Shown here piece by piece: positions 6,351 to 14,265 of a stretch of 16,644 bases of DNA. The notes under the pieces are model-generated. The model searched no databases. It was not told the origin of the DNA and saw only the letters and a program-made list of their open reading frames with translations. Position 1 is the stretch's first letter; the number at the start of each line of letters is the position of its first letter. Where the stretch lies: contig JBNJHN010000044.1 of the NCBI GenBank assembly GCA_051748565.1, positions 1 through 16,644 of the forward strand, given 5' to 3'. This DNA comes from SKPH01 sp051748565 (GTDB lineage Bacteria; Bacillota; Dethiobacteria; DTU022). Both the position numbers and the translations under genes were made by a program.

Positions 6351-9300
6351 ATGATAGAAATTTACCTGCTATCTGTTCATGATTGGCTGCGCAGCCTGAC
6401 ACTGGCCTGTGCCGTATTAAGTGAACCCGGGCGGGAGGTATACTTCATTGACCCTGAAGAGATTGATCAGGAAGTTGACTCGCTCTTGCTCCTGGCGGAC
6501 AGAATGTCTGTAAACCTGATAGATGCAACCGGCTCGGAAGGAATTAAAACAGCACTGTCGGGGACAGCATTGGAGCATCGAACTGATACATTGTCAGCTA
6601 TATCTAAATGGAGCCAACTATTAAAACGCTTTGGTTCCCCCAGGGGTGTATTTACTGCACCTGCAAATTCACCGGTTGATTGCCTGAAAGCAGCGGCTGT
6701 TGCGACAAGGTTGGGATATTATTTTTTACCATTGGATACAAATAAAAAATATGCGAGGATGAATTTTCAGGGTGCGGATTTGACCTGGTTCGGCGATAAA
6801 GACCTATTAACAGAATCAGTTGGGGCTGATATTGCAGCTGAATTCACCTGTATTAATAGTGATCCTGAAGCTCTGGCATACCTCCAGAAAAAAGGTTGCC
6901 CTGTCGATTACCTGGTTATTCTAAATTCTGCGGATTTATTCAGGGATACAGAACGGGGCAGTTCCCTGGGTGAGCTGTGGGTGAAAGGTTTAAGTCTAAA
7001 TGTGCTAATCCTGGCCTCTTACCGCCAGATATATCTATTTGACGCCGCTGAAGAGCACCCGGATCCTCAAAAGATAGAGTATAAGGTCAATGAAATGGTT
7101 GAAGCATCGGACCTGAAACTGCGTTTTCAAGCTGTGCTGGCCTCACCGGCGGCAGTTCCATTTTTCTATGAAGAAAAGAAAGCAATCGGGGCCGTGACTG
7201 AAGAGATGATCAGGGATATACATGTGCGTTTAAACAATGATCTGTTTTTTGATCTTGCAGAAGGCCGGTTAATTCAAAACACACCGGGTGGGCTGTCAGC
7301 CCAGCTTATCAGTACCAAGCGATTTCCGGAAATTCAAAAAAACCTGGGTCGAAATGGCCGGGATGTTTTAATTGCCGGTGTGCCCCATGTAGATACTGGA
7401 ATTATCTTTTCCGGCGATCAGGCTTTGATGGAAGCGCAGCTGCTGCCTTTGCTGGAAGAAGCGGGGTTCCGTCTGAACGTCATTCAGGATCGTGATTCCC
7501 ATTATCGTATAGTCAGCGAAGCATTAAAAGATGCCGATTACTTTCTATTTACAGGACACGGTGGTCCTGAAGGCCTTCATACACACGGAAGGACTCTTAA
7601 CAGGGGGGATTTGCCGTTGCTTCCACCACTGGTGGCATATGTATCGGCCTGTTCAACTGTAGGCCTTGTGCCGCATTGGTTTTCACCAACGGAAGGCTTA
7701 GAATGGCAGGGTGTGGCAGTTGATTCCAGGCATGTGATCGGTATTTCTTTTGTGGAAAAAGGCGCACTTTGCTTTGTCGGTGGAGCGACTGTGGAAGATC
7801 TTCAATACAGCACTTCAATTTATGCTATTTTCATGGAAGCTTTACTGGTAAAGGGGCTTAGTGTAGGTGAAGCCGTACAGGCTACCCGAAATTTTATCAG
7901 TCTTTTTGCCGCAACGCTAATGAAGAAGAAACCGGAAGCTTACCGGAAGTACCGTTGGGGTACGGCCAATGCAATACATCAGCAGATTTTACTTGGTGAT
8001 CCGGCCTTTATACCGGCACCGGGCAATACAGCTTTTTCGAAGTTTCCCATAGCGGTGGAAAGTGTATCGGCTTCAGTGAAAAAGGTGGTTGTCGAGATAC
8101 CGGAAAGCCGGTGGAAGCGGCGAACAGCACAGGTTAACGAAAAAGATGCTTCAAAATACTATTATCGCTGCCGCAATATCGAAGTTAACACTCCATATGG
8201 TGAAAATATCATCAGCTGGGGCGATTACTATCGGGTAGCACCGGATGCCGAGAATATCAGCGAAACTGCAGTTATGTCAAGCTTCCTGCATATGAGTGCT
8301 GATTTGCCTCCGGGAGAAGCTCCGAAGGGCCTTATGCTGGTGGAGGCGGAGGCAGCTGAAACGGCCTGCCTGCTCTGCGGAAAAGATGTGGATCCTGTAA
8401 GGCCGGCCATTGAAGCTGCCAATCATTTCAAACTACCTTACCTGTTGCAACCGCCGATTGAATTGGATATGCGCAAAGGGTGGGCTTTCAATGCCGAACA
8501 GCTGGAAGGGTTTGTAAGACTGCACTGGTTGGTGCCTCTGCTCTTGATAGACGAAGCTACACGCAGTGCGGTGCGTCTTAAAAAGTTAGTTTTTGAAGTT
8601 GAGTCTGCACTATCTTTTAAGGTAAGGGGTAAAATTTCCGGGCATGAAATCAACGATAACTGCCTTGTTTGTGCCGGCTATCCTCAGCAAAATGGGCCTG
8701 GCGATCACGAAAAAGAGCCACTTTTGAACAGCCAGGCCTGCTTTTTAGTCGGCCCGGACGGTTCCTTTAAACTTGATTGTGCTGATGAAATATCACTTAG
8801 CTTACAGGAGCAGTTTCCCCTATATGAACTCCTTGTGCCTTATCAGGGATTCAGAAATAAGCTCTATAAAGCTGATCATGGAACCGGGGTCGTACTGGAG
8901 CCAGAATTCTTGGATAAAGTAAAGATAAATGGAATAATCCTTGACAGGGCCAATGGTGAAGCAATCAGTGGCGCCCTGGTCAGAATCTTCCGTGGGGAAA
9001 ATGACCCGGTCGGAGATCCTTTGATTGAAGCTTTTGCCGGAGAAGCTGTATCCGGAGAAAAAGGAGATTTTATGTTTGAGCTGCCGGCCGGTAAATATAT
9101 CCTCTATGCTGCAGCAGTATTAGACGGGAAGCGCTATAAGTCTCGCCAGTGGCTAATCGAACCTAAGGAAGGAGAAGATTTCTTCCGGATTTTTGCAATT
9201 GATCAGGCAGCGATTATAAAAGGAGCAGTAACTATCCAGGGATATGTGCCGCCGGATCCACCGGTCATAAGTTTAAAAAGATATCCAAAAGTAGATGGTG

Positions 9301-9500
9301 AAGGGGCGCTGGTTAAGGTCCCGTTGGGCAGGGACGGCAGTTACGAGTGCCTTGTCAGCTTCCAGGATCGCTTCAGCATTGTTTTGGAAGAGGAAGGCTG
9401 GCAGGCCATAAATGATACTAATGAAGGGGATGGTTATAAATTGGAAGCGCAGCAGGTATTAATAAGGGATTATCTGCTTGTTCCGGATGAAAGTGGGTAA
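6351..9500 (+). CDS. Large clan-CD (peptidase C25/gingipain-like) protein with C-terminal beta-sandwich modules, apparently cytoplasmic
   Basis: A 1049-residue protein. The region of about residues 150-560 resembles the caspase-fold C25 domain. An NNDLFFDLAEGRL segment matches the family's 'D..P-lavGR' strand and turn. The putative catalytic histidine is His403 in FTGHGGPEGL and the putative nucleophile is Cys434 in YVSACSTVG, 31 residues later (gingipain R: about 33). An LLGDP motif at 547-551 closes the domain, as in C25 proteins. Residues 1-110 are unassigned, and so is the region from about 560 to 750. Three stretches look like starts of beta-sandwich (carboxypeptidase-regulatory-like) modules, near residues 756, 857 and 955; the middle one (VKINGIILD...SGALVRIF...GDFMFELPAGKY) is the clearest. 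There is no signal peptide, membrane helix or sorting tail, whereas known C25 proteases are secreted. It lies 17 bp after the importer ATPase and 8 bp before the C45 gene, so cytoplasmic cleavage of imported peptides is a reasonable guess. A CHAT-like regulatory protease, or an inactive relative, remains possible. Confidence 0.72.
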   Translation: MIEIYLLSVHDWLRSLTLACAVLSEPGREVYFIDPEEIDQEVDSLLLLADRMSVNLIDATGSEGIKTALSGTALEHRTDTLSAISKWSQLLKRFGSPRGVFTAPANSPVDCLKAAAVATRLGYYFLPLDTNKKYARMNFQGADLTWFGDKDLLTESVGADIAAEFTCINSDPEALAYLQKKGCPVDYLVILNSADLFRDTERGSSLGELWVKGLSLNVLILASYRQIYLFDAAEEHPDPQKIEYKVNEMVEASDLKLRFQAVLASPAAVPFFYEEKKAIGAVTEEMIRDIHVRLNNDLFFDLAEGRLIQNTPGGLSAQLISTKRFPEIQKNLGRNGRDVLIAGVPHVDTGIIFSGDQALMEAQLLPLLEEAGFRLNVIQDRDSHYRIVSEALKDADYFLFTGHGGPEGLHTHGRTLNRGDLPLLPPLVAYVSACSTVGLVPHWFSPTEGLEWQGVAVDSRHVIGISFVEKGALCFVGGATVEDLQYSTSIYAIFMEALLVKGLSVGEAVQATRNFISLFAATLMKKKPEAYRKYRWGTANAIHQQILLGDPAFIPAPGNTAFSKFPIAVESVSASVKKVVVEIPESRWKRRTAQVNEKDASKYYYRCRNIEVNTPYGENIISWGDYYRVAPDAENISETAVMSSFLHMSADLPPGEAPKGLMLVEAEAAETACLLCGKDVDPVRPAIEAANHFKLPYLLQPPIELDMRKGWAFNAEQLEGFVRLHWLVPLLLIDEATRSAVRLKKLVFEVESALSFKVRGKISGHEINDNCLVCAGYPQQNGPGDHEKEPLLNSQACFLVGPDGSFKLDCADEISLSLQEQFPLYELLVPYQGFRNKLYKADHGTGVVLEPEFLDKVKINGIILDRANGEAISGALVRIFRGENDPVGDPLIEAFAGEAVSGEKGDFMFELPAGKYILYAAAVLDGKRYKSRQWLIEPKEGEDFFRIFAIDQAAIIKGAVTIQGYVPPDPPVISLKRYPKVDGEGALVKVPLGRDGSYECLVSFQDRFSIVLEEEGWQAINDTNEGDGYKLEAQQVLIRDYLLVPDESG

Positions 9501-9508
9501 CAAGCAGC

Positions 9509-10531
9509 ATGAGTGGACTGTTTCTAATAGAAGCTGCAGGCAGCAATTATGATATTGGCTATAGGATTGGTAAAAGCGCCCGGACTTTGATTTTAAGATC
9601 AATAGATAATTACCGTAAATGTCTTCTCAATGAAGGATGGCAGGGTTCCTGGATTTTACCGGATGGCTATCTTGAGGCAGCTCATGAAGCTTTCCCTCAT
9701 CTCGTTGAAGAACTGCAGGGGATGGCTGATGGTTCAGGCGCCAGTTTTAATGACCTCTTTTTCCTTAATGCCCTGGAAGAGGCTCTTGATATCAAACCGC
9801 CCTCAGCCTGTTCCACTACAGGGGTGTCTTCACCCAATGGAGTCTGGCTTGGACATAATGAAGACTGGTATGCGGATGATGCTGATTCAGTTATTGTTAT
9901 CTATGCCCGCCCGAAAAGCAAACCCTCTTTTATCAGTGTAACTTCAGCCCCGTTCCTGGCTGCAGTCGGAATGAATGAGGCCGGGCTGGCTCAGGGGGTA
10001 AACAGCCTTACGGCAATCGACTGCAGAGTAGGATCTCCACGTATGTTCGCGGCGAGGGCTGTTTTGGAAGCTGAGTCGGTTAAAGAAGCGATAAAAGCTG
10101 CTACTCCTGCCAATCGGGCTGGAGGGTATAATTTCTTGCTGGCCCATGCATCCGGAGAAATTGGGAACCTTGAGACTTCAGCCTGTGCTGAAATGTATCT
10201 GCCCGCTCAAGATTTAGCGTTTCACACCAATCATTACACCAGCACTTTGTTAATACCCCTTGAGAAAGAAGTTAATGAGCATTCATTTACCCGTTACCGG
10301 CGCCTGGAGGAATTTGGAAAAATTCTTCCGCAGAGCCCCGCAAATATAAAAGACCTGTCCCTGATATTGAGCGATCATAAATACAGGCCTCTTTCTATAT
10401 GCAGGCATGCTGAAGATCAGAAGGGTAATGAGGGAACTATTTTCTCAGTAATTTTTAATCTTAAACTTTTTAAGACATGGGTTGCTGTCGGCAATCCATG
10501 TGATAACATATATAATGAGGTTAAAATATGA
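9509..10531 (+). CDS. C45-family autoproteolytic Ntn hydrolase (acyl-CoA:6-aminopenicillanate acyltransferase-like)
   Basis: A 340-residue member of the AAT/choloylglycine-hydrolase-like Ntn group. The order fits: N-terminal GSNYDIGYRIGKSAR (usual 'G...e.G...G' start), HEAFPHLVEELQGMADGSG, then FFLNALEE, and the likely nucleophile Cys101 in PPSACSTTG. In this family the chain cuts itself just before that cysteine, and the new N-terminal Cys hydrolyses or transfers an acyl group on an amide. Downstream the GHNEDW motif (oxyanion and substrate side), GMNEAGLAQGVNSL and the NHY segment are also family features. No signal peptide is visible. The fungal enzyme makes penicillin, but bacterial members mostly have unknown amide substrates, so the penicillin name should not be taken as its function. 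It starts 8 bp after the C25-like gene with only a weak SD (AAGTGGG) and may depend on coupling. Confidence 0.87.
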   Translation: MSGLFLIEAAGSNYDIGYRIGKSARTLILRSIDNYRKCLLNEGWQGSWILPDGYLEAAHEAFPHLVEELQGMADGSGASFNDLFFLNALEEALDIKPPSACSTTGVSSPNGVWLGHNEDWYADDADSVIVIYARPKSKPSFISVTSAPFLAAVGMNEAGLAQGVNSLTAIDCRVGSPRMFAARAVLEAESVKEAIKAATPANRAGGYNFLLAHASGEIGNLETSACAEMYLPAQDLAFHTNHYTSTLLIPLEKEVNEHSFTRYRRLEEFGKILPQSPANIKDLSLILSDHKYRPLSICRHAEDQKGNEGTIFSVIFNLKLFKTWVAVGNPCDNIYNEVKI

Positions 10532-10550
10532 AAAGTTGGTGATGCCTGAA

Positions 10551-11720
10551 ATGAACGGACAAGAAGTATTACATTTAAAGATTGAGAAGGAAAAGGACAA
10601 ACTAATTGAAATGGCCCGGGCTATCCATAAAAACCCTGAAATTGGCGGAGAAGAAGTTTTTGCCGCAGATCTGATAACAGAATACCTTGAAGAGCAGGGT
10701 TTTAAAGTCTGGCGGGGGATCGGGGGTCTGAAAACAGCCTTCATGGCCAGTTTTGGAGAAGAAGGTTTTCATATCGGTTTTTGTTCCGAGTATGATGCTT
10801 TGCCTGATATCGGTCACGGCTGCGGACATAACCTGATCGGTATAGCCGGGGTCACGGCCGGAATTGCCCTGGCAGCCAGCCTGGGTGAATTGCCGGGAAG
10901 AATATCTATTATCGGTACCCCCAATGAAGAGGACAAGGGTGGAAAAGTCGATCTTGTTAATACGGGTGTGTTTGACGATGTCGATGCTGCATTAATGTTC
11001 CATCCGGGTTGTTCAACAAGCATTCATGTTGATTCGCTTGCCTGCAGAGATTATAAATTCATTTTTCACGGACGCAGTGCTCATGCTTCCTGTGAGCCCT
11101 GGGAAGGGCGCAACGCGCTGGATGGCGTGATTCAGACTTTCAACAGTGTCAATGCCCTGCGCCAGTACTTAAAAGAAGATGTTCGTATTCATGGAATAAT
11201 TACCGAGGGCGGTCTCGCACCCAATGTTGTGCCTGATCGGGCAGCAGCCGATTTCATCATAAGATCCCGTGACAGCAGCTATCTCGATGAGGTGGTCGAA
11301 AAAGTTATTGCCTGTGCCCGCGGAGCGGCTATGACCACGGGAACTGTACTCGAGGCTTGTGAATCCGGCCACCCCTATGATGCAATGATTAACAATAACG
11401 TACTGGCGGATCTTTTCGCTGAAAGTCTTACTGAAGCCGGCTATAAGATCGAATCTCCCCATCAGGAAGGGCGTGGTTCAATAGATATGGGTAATGTCAG
11501 CAGGGTAACACCTTCTATCCACCCTGTGGTTGCCATTACCGACCAATGGATACCCGGTCATACCCGTGAATTTACAGCTCTTTGTGATACGGAAGAGGCT
11601 TATGAAGTAATGCTTACCGTTGGCCTGGCGATGGCAATTACAGGCCATAAAGTTCTAAATAATACTGAGTTACAGCAGAAGATAAAAGAGGAATTTACCT
11701 CACAGATAAAGAAGGATTAG
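10551..11720 (+). CDS. M20 family amidohydrolase/metallopeptidase (M20D, AbgB/ACY1L2-like)
   Basis: A ~389-residue dinuclear-metal hydrolase that should act in the cytoplasm on N-acyl amino acids, aminobenzoyl-glutamate-like amides or dipeptides. It opens with the family's 'ARAIHKNPEIGGEE' helix. The first metal motif is YDALPDIGHGCGHN with Cys91 and His93 (His89 nearby); Glu126-Glu127 in TPNEED supply the general base and a ligand, His151 is in MFHPG, His178 is in the dimerisation-domain motif GRSAHAS, and the last metal His337 is in GHTREF. Numbering is from ATG 10551, chosen because GGTGAT at 10538-10543 gives about 8-nt spacing. ATG 10542 is in frame and possible, but its SD would be too close. 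The frame also reaches back into the previous gene, which is unlikely to be used. The 19-bp gap to the C45 gene suggests a shared transcript. Confidence 0.93.
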   Translation: MNGQEVLHLKIEKEKDKLIEMARAIHKNPEIGGEEVFAADLITEYLEEQGFKVWRGIGGLKTAFMASFGEEGFHIGFCSEYDALPDIGHGCGHNLIGIAGVTAGIALAASLGELPGRISIIGTPNEEDKGGKVDLVNTGVFDDVDAALMFHPGCSTSIHVDSLACRDYKFIFHGRSAHASCEPWEGRNALDGVIQTFNSVNALRQYLKEDVRIHGIITEGGLAPNVVPDRAAADFIIRSRDSSYLDEVVEKVIACARGAAMTTGTVLEACESGHPYDAMINNNVLADLFAESLTEAGYKIESPHQEGRGSIDMGNVSRVTPSIHPVVAITDQWIPGHTREFTALCDTEEAYEVMLTVGLAMAITGHKVLNNTELQQKIKEEFTSQIKKD

Positions 11721-11743
11721 GGATTATTGAAAAGGGTGATCCA

Positions 11744-12727
11744 ATGGCTAAAACTATAATCGAGCAGATCAGGCCCAATTTATTCCGCGCTGAAATTCCA
11801 CTTCCCCGTAACCCCTTAAAAGCGACAAACTCTTATATTATTAAAGGAGATAATCGAAATCTTGTTATCGATACCGGATTAAACCGCGAAGAATGCAAAT
11901 CTGCTTTGCTGAGAGCTTTTACAGAACTTGGCATAGAATTGCCTAAAACTGATTTCTTTATAACTCACCTGCATGCCGATCATATCGGTCTGGCCGATGT
12001 ACTGGCGGCTGAAGATGCCACGATTTATTTCAACCAGCCTGATGCAGAAATTTTGAATCTTGAAAACCTCTGGCAGATGGTTTATTCCCTAATCGGTCAG
12101 CATGGCTTTCCGGAGGATAAGGCTCAACTGGCCATTGACTCACATCCGGGTCAGAGCTACAGCCCTTCCGAACCGATTGACTTTACAATGGTTTGCGAAG
12201 GTGCAGTTCTTAACTATGGCGGTTATGAACTGCACTGTGTGGTCACCCCCGGCCACTCAAAAGGCCATACCTGTTTATATGAACCGAATCTGAGGTATTT
12301 ATTTTCCGGAGATCATATCCTTGGTGATATTACGCCAAATATCTCGGTCTGGCTCGATAATAGTGATTCCCTGGGAGCATACTTAAAAAGCCTGGATCGT
12401 ATTTATTCCATGCCGGTTGATCTAGCGCTTCCCGGGCATCGCAGGTTAATTAAAAACTGCCGTGCCAGGATTGAAGAGCTCAAAGAACATCACTGCCAGC
12501 GTCTGGAAGAAGTAATCAGTATCCTGAAAGAGAAGAGTCAACTCAGCGCTTTTGATGTAGCTTCGAAGATGACCTGGGACCTGATAGCAGAAAAATGGAG
12601 CGACTTTCCCTTAATGCAGCAGTGGTTTGCAACAGTAGAAGCACTGGCCCATATTTACCATTTAGAAACAATGGGAAAAGTTAAAAGGGCTGTGATTGGC
12701 AATACGATAGTCTTTTCTGTTGTTTAG
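11744..12727 (+). CDS. MBL-fold (metallo-beta-lactamase superfamily) hydrolase
   Basis: A 327-residue binuclear metal hydrolase. All core ligands are visible: THLHADHIG (His75, His77, Asp79, His80), His171 in TPGHSKGH, Asp190 in FSGDHIL and His232 in LALPGHRR. The first ~250 residues form the alpha-beta-beta-alpha domain. The last ~75 residues, after IEELKEHHCQRLEEVISIL, form a helical, winged-helix-like tail (FDVASKMTWDL...) typical of the thioesterase- or GloB-related branch with a C-terminal domain. The substrate could be a thioester, lactone, glyoxalase-type thioester or another ester; the sequence does not decide. There is no export signal. The start is firm: AAGGGTGATCC at 11732-11742 precedes ATG 11744. 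It follows the M20 gene by 23 bp and completes the run of four hydrolase genes behind the importer. Confidence 0.9.
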   Translation: MAKTIIEQIRPNLFRAEIPLPRNPLKATNSYIIKGDNRNLVIDTGLNREECKSALLRAFTELGIELPKTDFFITHLHADHIGLADVLAAEDATIYFNQPDAEILNLENLWQMVYSLIGQHGFPEDKAQLAIDSHPGQSYSPSEPIDFTMVCEGAVLNYGGYELHCVVTPGHSKGHTCLYEPNLRYLFSGDHILGDITPNISVWLDNSDSLGAYLKSLDRIYSMPVDLALPGHRRLIKNCRARIEELKEHHCQRLEEVISILKEKSQLSAFDVASKMTWDLIAEKWSDFPLMQQWFATVEALAHIYHLETMGKVKRAVIGNTIVFSVV

Positions 12728-12749
12728 ATCCAATTACCCATCTACCGGC

Positions 12750-12756
12750 GGGGGTG
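12750..12756 (+). promoter_or_regulatory. SD-like GGGGGTG overlapping the nominal GTG start of glpK
   Basis: GGGGGTG matches the SD core GGAGGTG if one G-U pair is allowed. The annotated GTG start (12754-12756) lies inside it, so it cannot serve that start. It is well placed, 6 nt upstream, for the in-frame ATT at 12763. Confidence 0.5.
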
Positions 12757-14265
12757 CGAAAAATTAGTAAATACATTTTATCGATCGACCAGGGCACAAC
12801 CGGAACGACAGCGATACTCTGGGACCGTGAAGGTCTTGCCCGGGCCCGGGCATACCGTGAACATAAACAATACTATCCGCAACCGGGCTGGGTTGAGCAT
12901 GATCCTGAAGAAATATGGGATAATGTTTTATTAACAACAGGTGAAGCTCTGCAGGAAACGGGTGCAGCTGCTTTCGATATTGCCGCAATCGGTATAACCA
13001 ACCAGCGCGAAACCCTTGTTTTATGGGATCGCAGGACCGGTAAAGCGATTACCAGGGCCATAGTCTGGCAGTGCCGCCGTACTGCTGAAATGTGTCGCCA
13101 TTTAAAAGAAGCCGGCCATGAAGAAGGGGTGCGTCTTAAGACAGGCCTGTTGCTTGATCCCTATTTTTCCGGGACCAAGTTTCGCTGGGCCCTGGAAAAT
13201 ATTCCGGATGTAAGCAGGGCTCTCCGGGAGGGATACCTGGCCTGTGGTACTGTCGACAGCTACCTTTTGTTTCGTTTAAGCGGCGGCAGGATTTTTGCTA
13301 CAGATTATTCGAATGCTTCCCGCACGCTGTTATACAATATTCATAGCCTTCAGTGGGATCCCGAATTGCTGGAACTATTCAAATTACCAGTTGCAATTTT
13401 GCCCGAAGTAATGCCCAGTAGCAACTTGTTTGGCGAAACTGATGCAGATATATTTTTTGATTCACGCATTCCTGTCGGTGGTATGGCCGGAGACCAGCAG
13501 GCCGCTCTTTTTGGTCAGGCCTGCTACAGTCCGGGAATGACCAAGAATACTTACGGCACAGGCTCGTTCCTGCTGATGAATACAGGCCTTAAGGCGGTTG
13601 CCTCGCAAAAGGGTCTGCTGACGACGATAGCCTGGGGTGTGGATAACAGGGTTGAATATGCTCTCGAAGGCAGTATATTTATTACCGGGGCAGCTGTGCA
13701 GTGGTTGAGGGATGGCCTTGGGCTGATTGGCAAATCAGCCGACCTGGAAAACCTTGCCGGGCAGGTGAAGGAAAATGAAGGGGTTTACCTGGTCCCGGCT
13801 TTTGCCGGACTGGGAGCCCCGCACTGGGACCCTTATGCCCGCGGCCTGCTTATTGGTATAACCGGGGGCACAACAAAGGCGCACCTGGCGAGAGCTGTTG
13901 TTGAAGCGATGGCCTATCAGACCAGGGATGTCCTTGAAGTGATGTACAGGGAAGCAGGGCTTCCTCTTAAAGAATTAAGGGTGGATGGCGGGGCCAGTGT
14001 TATGGATATGCTGCTCCAGTTTCAAGCTGATATAACCGCTACAGTGGTGCGCCGGGCTGCTACTTTCGATACGACCGCCCTGGGTGCGGCTTACCTGGCG
14101 GGCCTGGCTTCCGGTTTCTGGAGTAGTATGGAAGAACTGTCCGGCAGGTGGAAACAGAGCGGGGTGTTCGAACCAAAGATGGACGAAGCAGCCAGGAAAG
14201 CCTTATATACAGGATGGCAAAAGGCGGTAAAAAGGTCACTGGGCTGGGCTGAAGATGAAGAGTGA
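12754..14265 (+). CDS. glpK: Glycerol kinase
   Basis: A ~500-residue FGGY-family kinase that phosphorylates glycerol to sn-glycerol 3-phosphate with ATP in the cytoplasm. Clear landmarks: YILSIDQGTTG (phosphate-binding loop), QYYPQPGWVEHDPEEIW, GITNQRETLVLWD, AIVWQCRRTAEMC, MAGDQQAALFGQ, NTYGTGSFLLMNTG, VPAFAGLGAPHWDP and LRVDGGASVMDMLLQFQAD. Length is normal. The only canonical start is GTG 12754, but it overlaps an SD-like GGGGGTG. Starting at ATT 12763 gives MSKYILSIDQGTT, close to the usual GlpK N-terminus with good SD spacing, so translation may begin there. The HPr-phosphorylated histidine of Gram-positive enzymes (HFFG motif before 'VPIAG') appears here as IFFD, so PTS activation is unlikely. 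No glpF or glpD is visible nearby. The gene's 3' end overlaps the DUF192 gene by 11 bp. Confidence 0.96.
   Translation: MRKISKYILSIDQGTTGTTAILWDREGLARARAYREHKQYYPQPGWVEHDPEEIWDNVLLTTGEALQETGAAAFDIAAIGITNQRETLVLWDRRTGKAITRAIVWQCRRTAEMCRHLKEAGHEEGVRLKTGLLLDPYFSGTKFRWALENIPDVSRALREGYLACGTVDSYLLFRLSGGRIFATDYSNASRTLLYNIHSLQWDPELLELFKLPVAILPEVMPSSNLFGETDADIFFDSRIPVGGMAGDQQAALFGQACYSPGMTKNTYGTGSFLLMNTGLKAVASQKGLLTTIAWGVDNRVEYALEGSIFITGAAVQWLRDGLGLIGKSADLENLAGQVKENEGVYLVPAFAGLGAPHWDPYARGLLIGITGGTTKAHLARAVVEAMAYQTRDVLEVMYREAGLPLKELRVDGGASVMDMLLQFQADITATVVRRAATFDTTALGAAYLAGLASGFWSSMEELSGRWKQSGVFEPKMDEAARKALYTGWQKAVKRSLGWAEDEE

Noticed and set aside
9509..10531. Naming this protein a penicillin biosynthesis enzyme
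   Set aside because: Only the fold and catalytic Cys are shared; no other beta-lactam biosynthesis genes are present, and bacterial members are mostly of unknown specificity.
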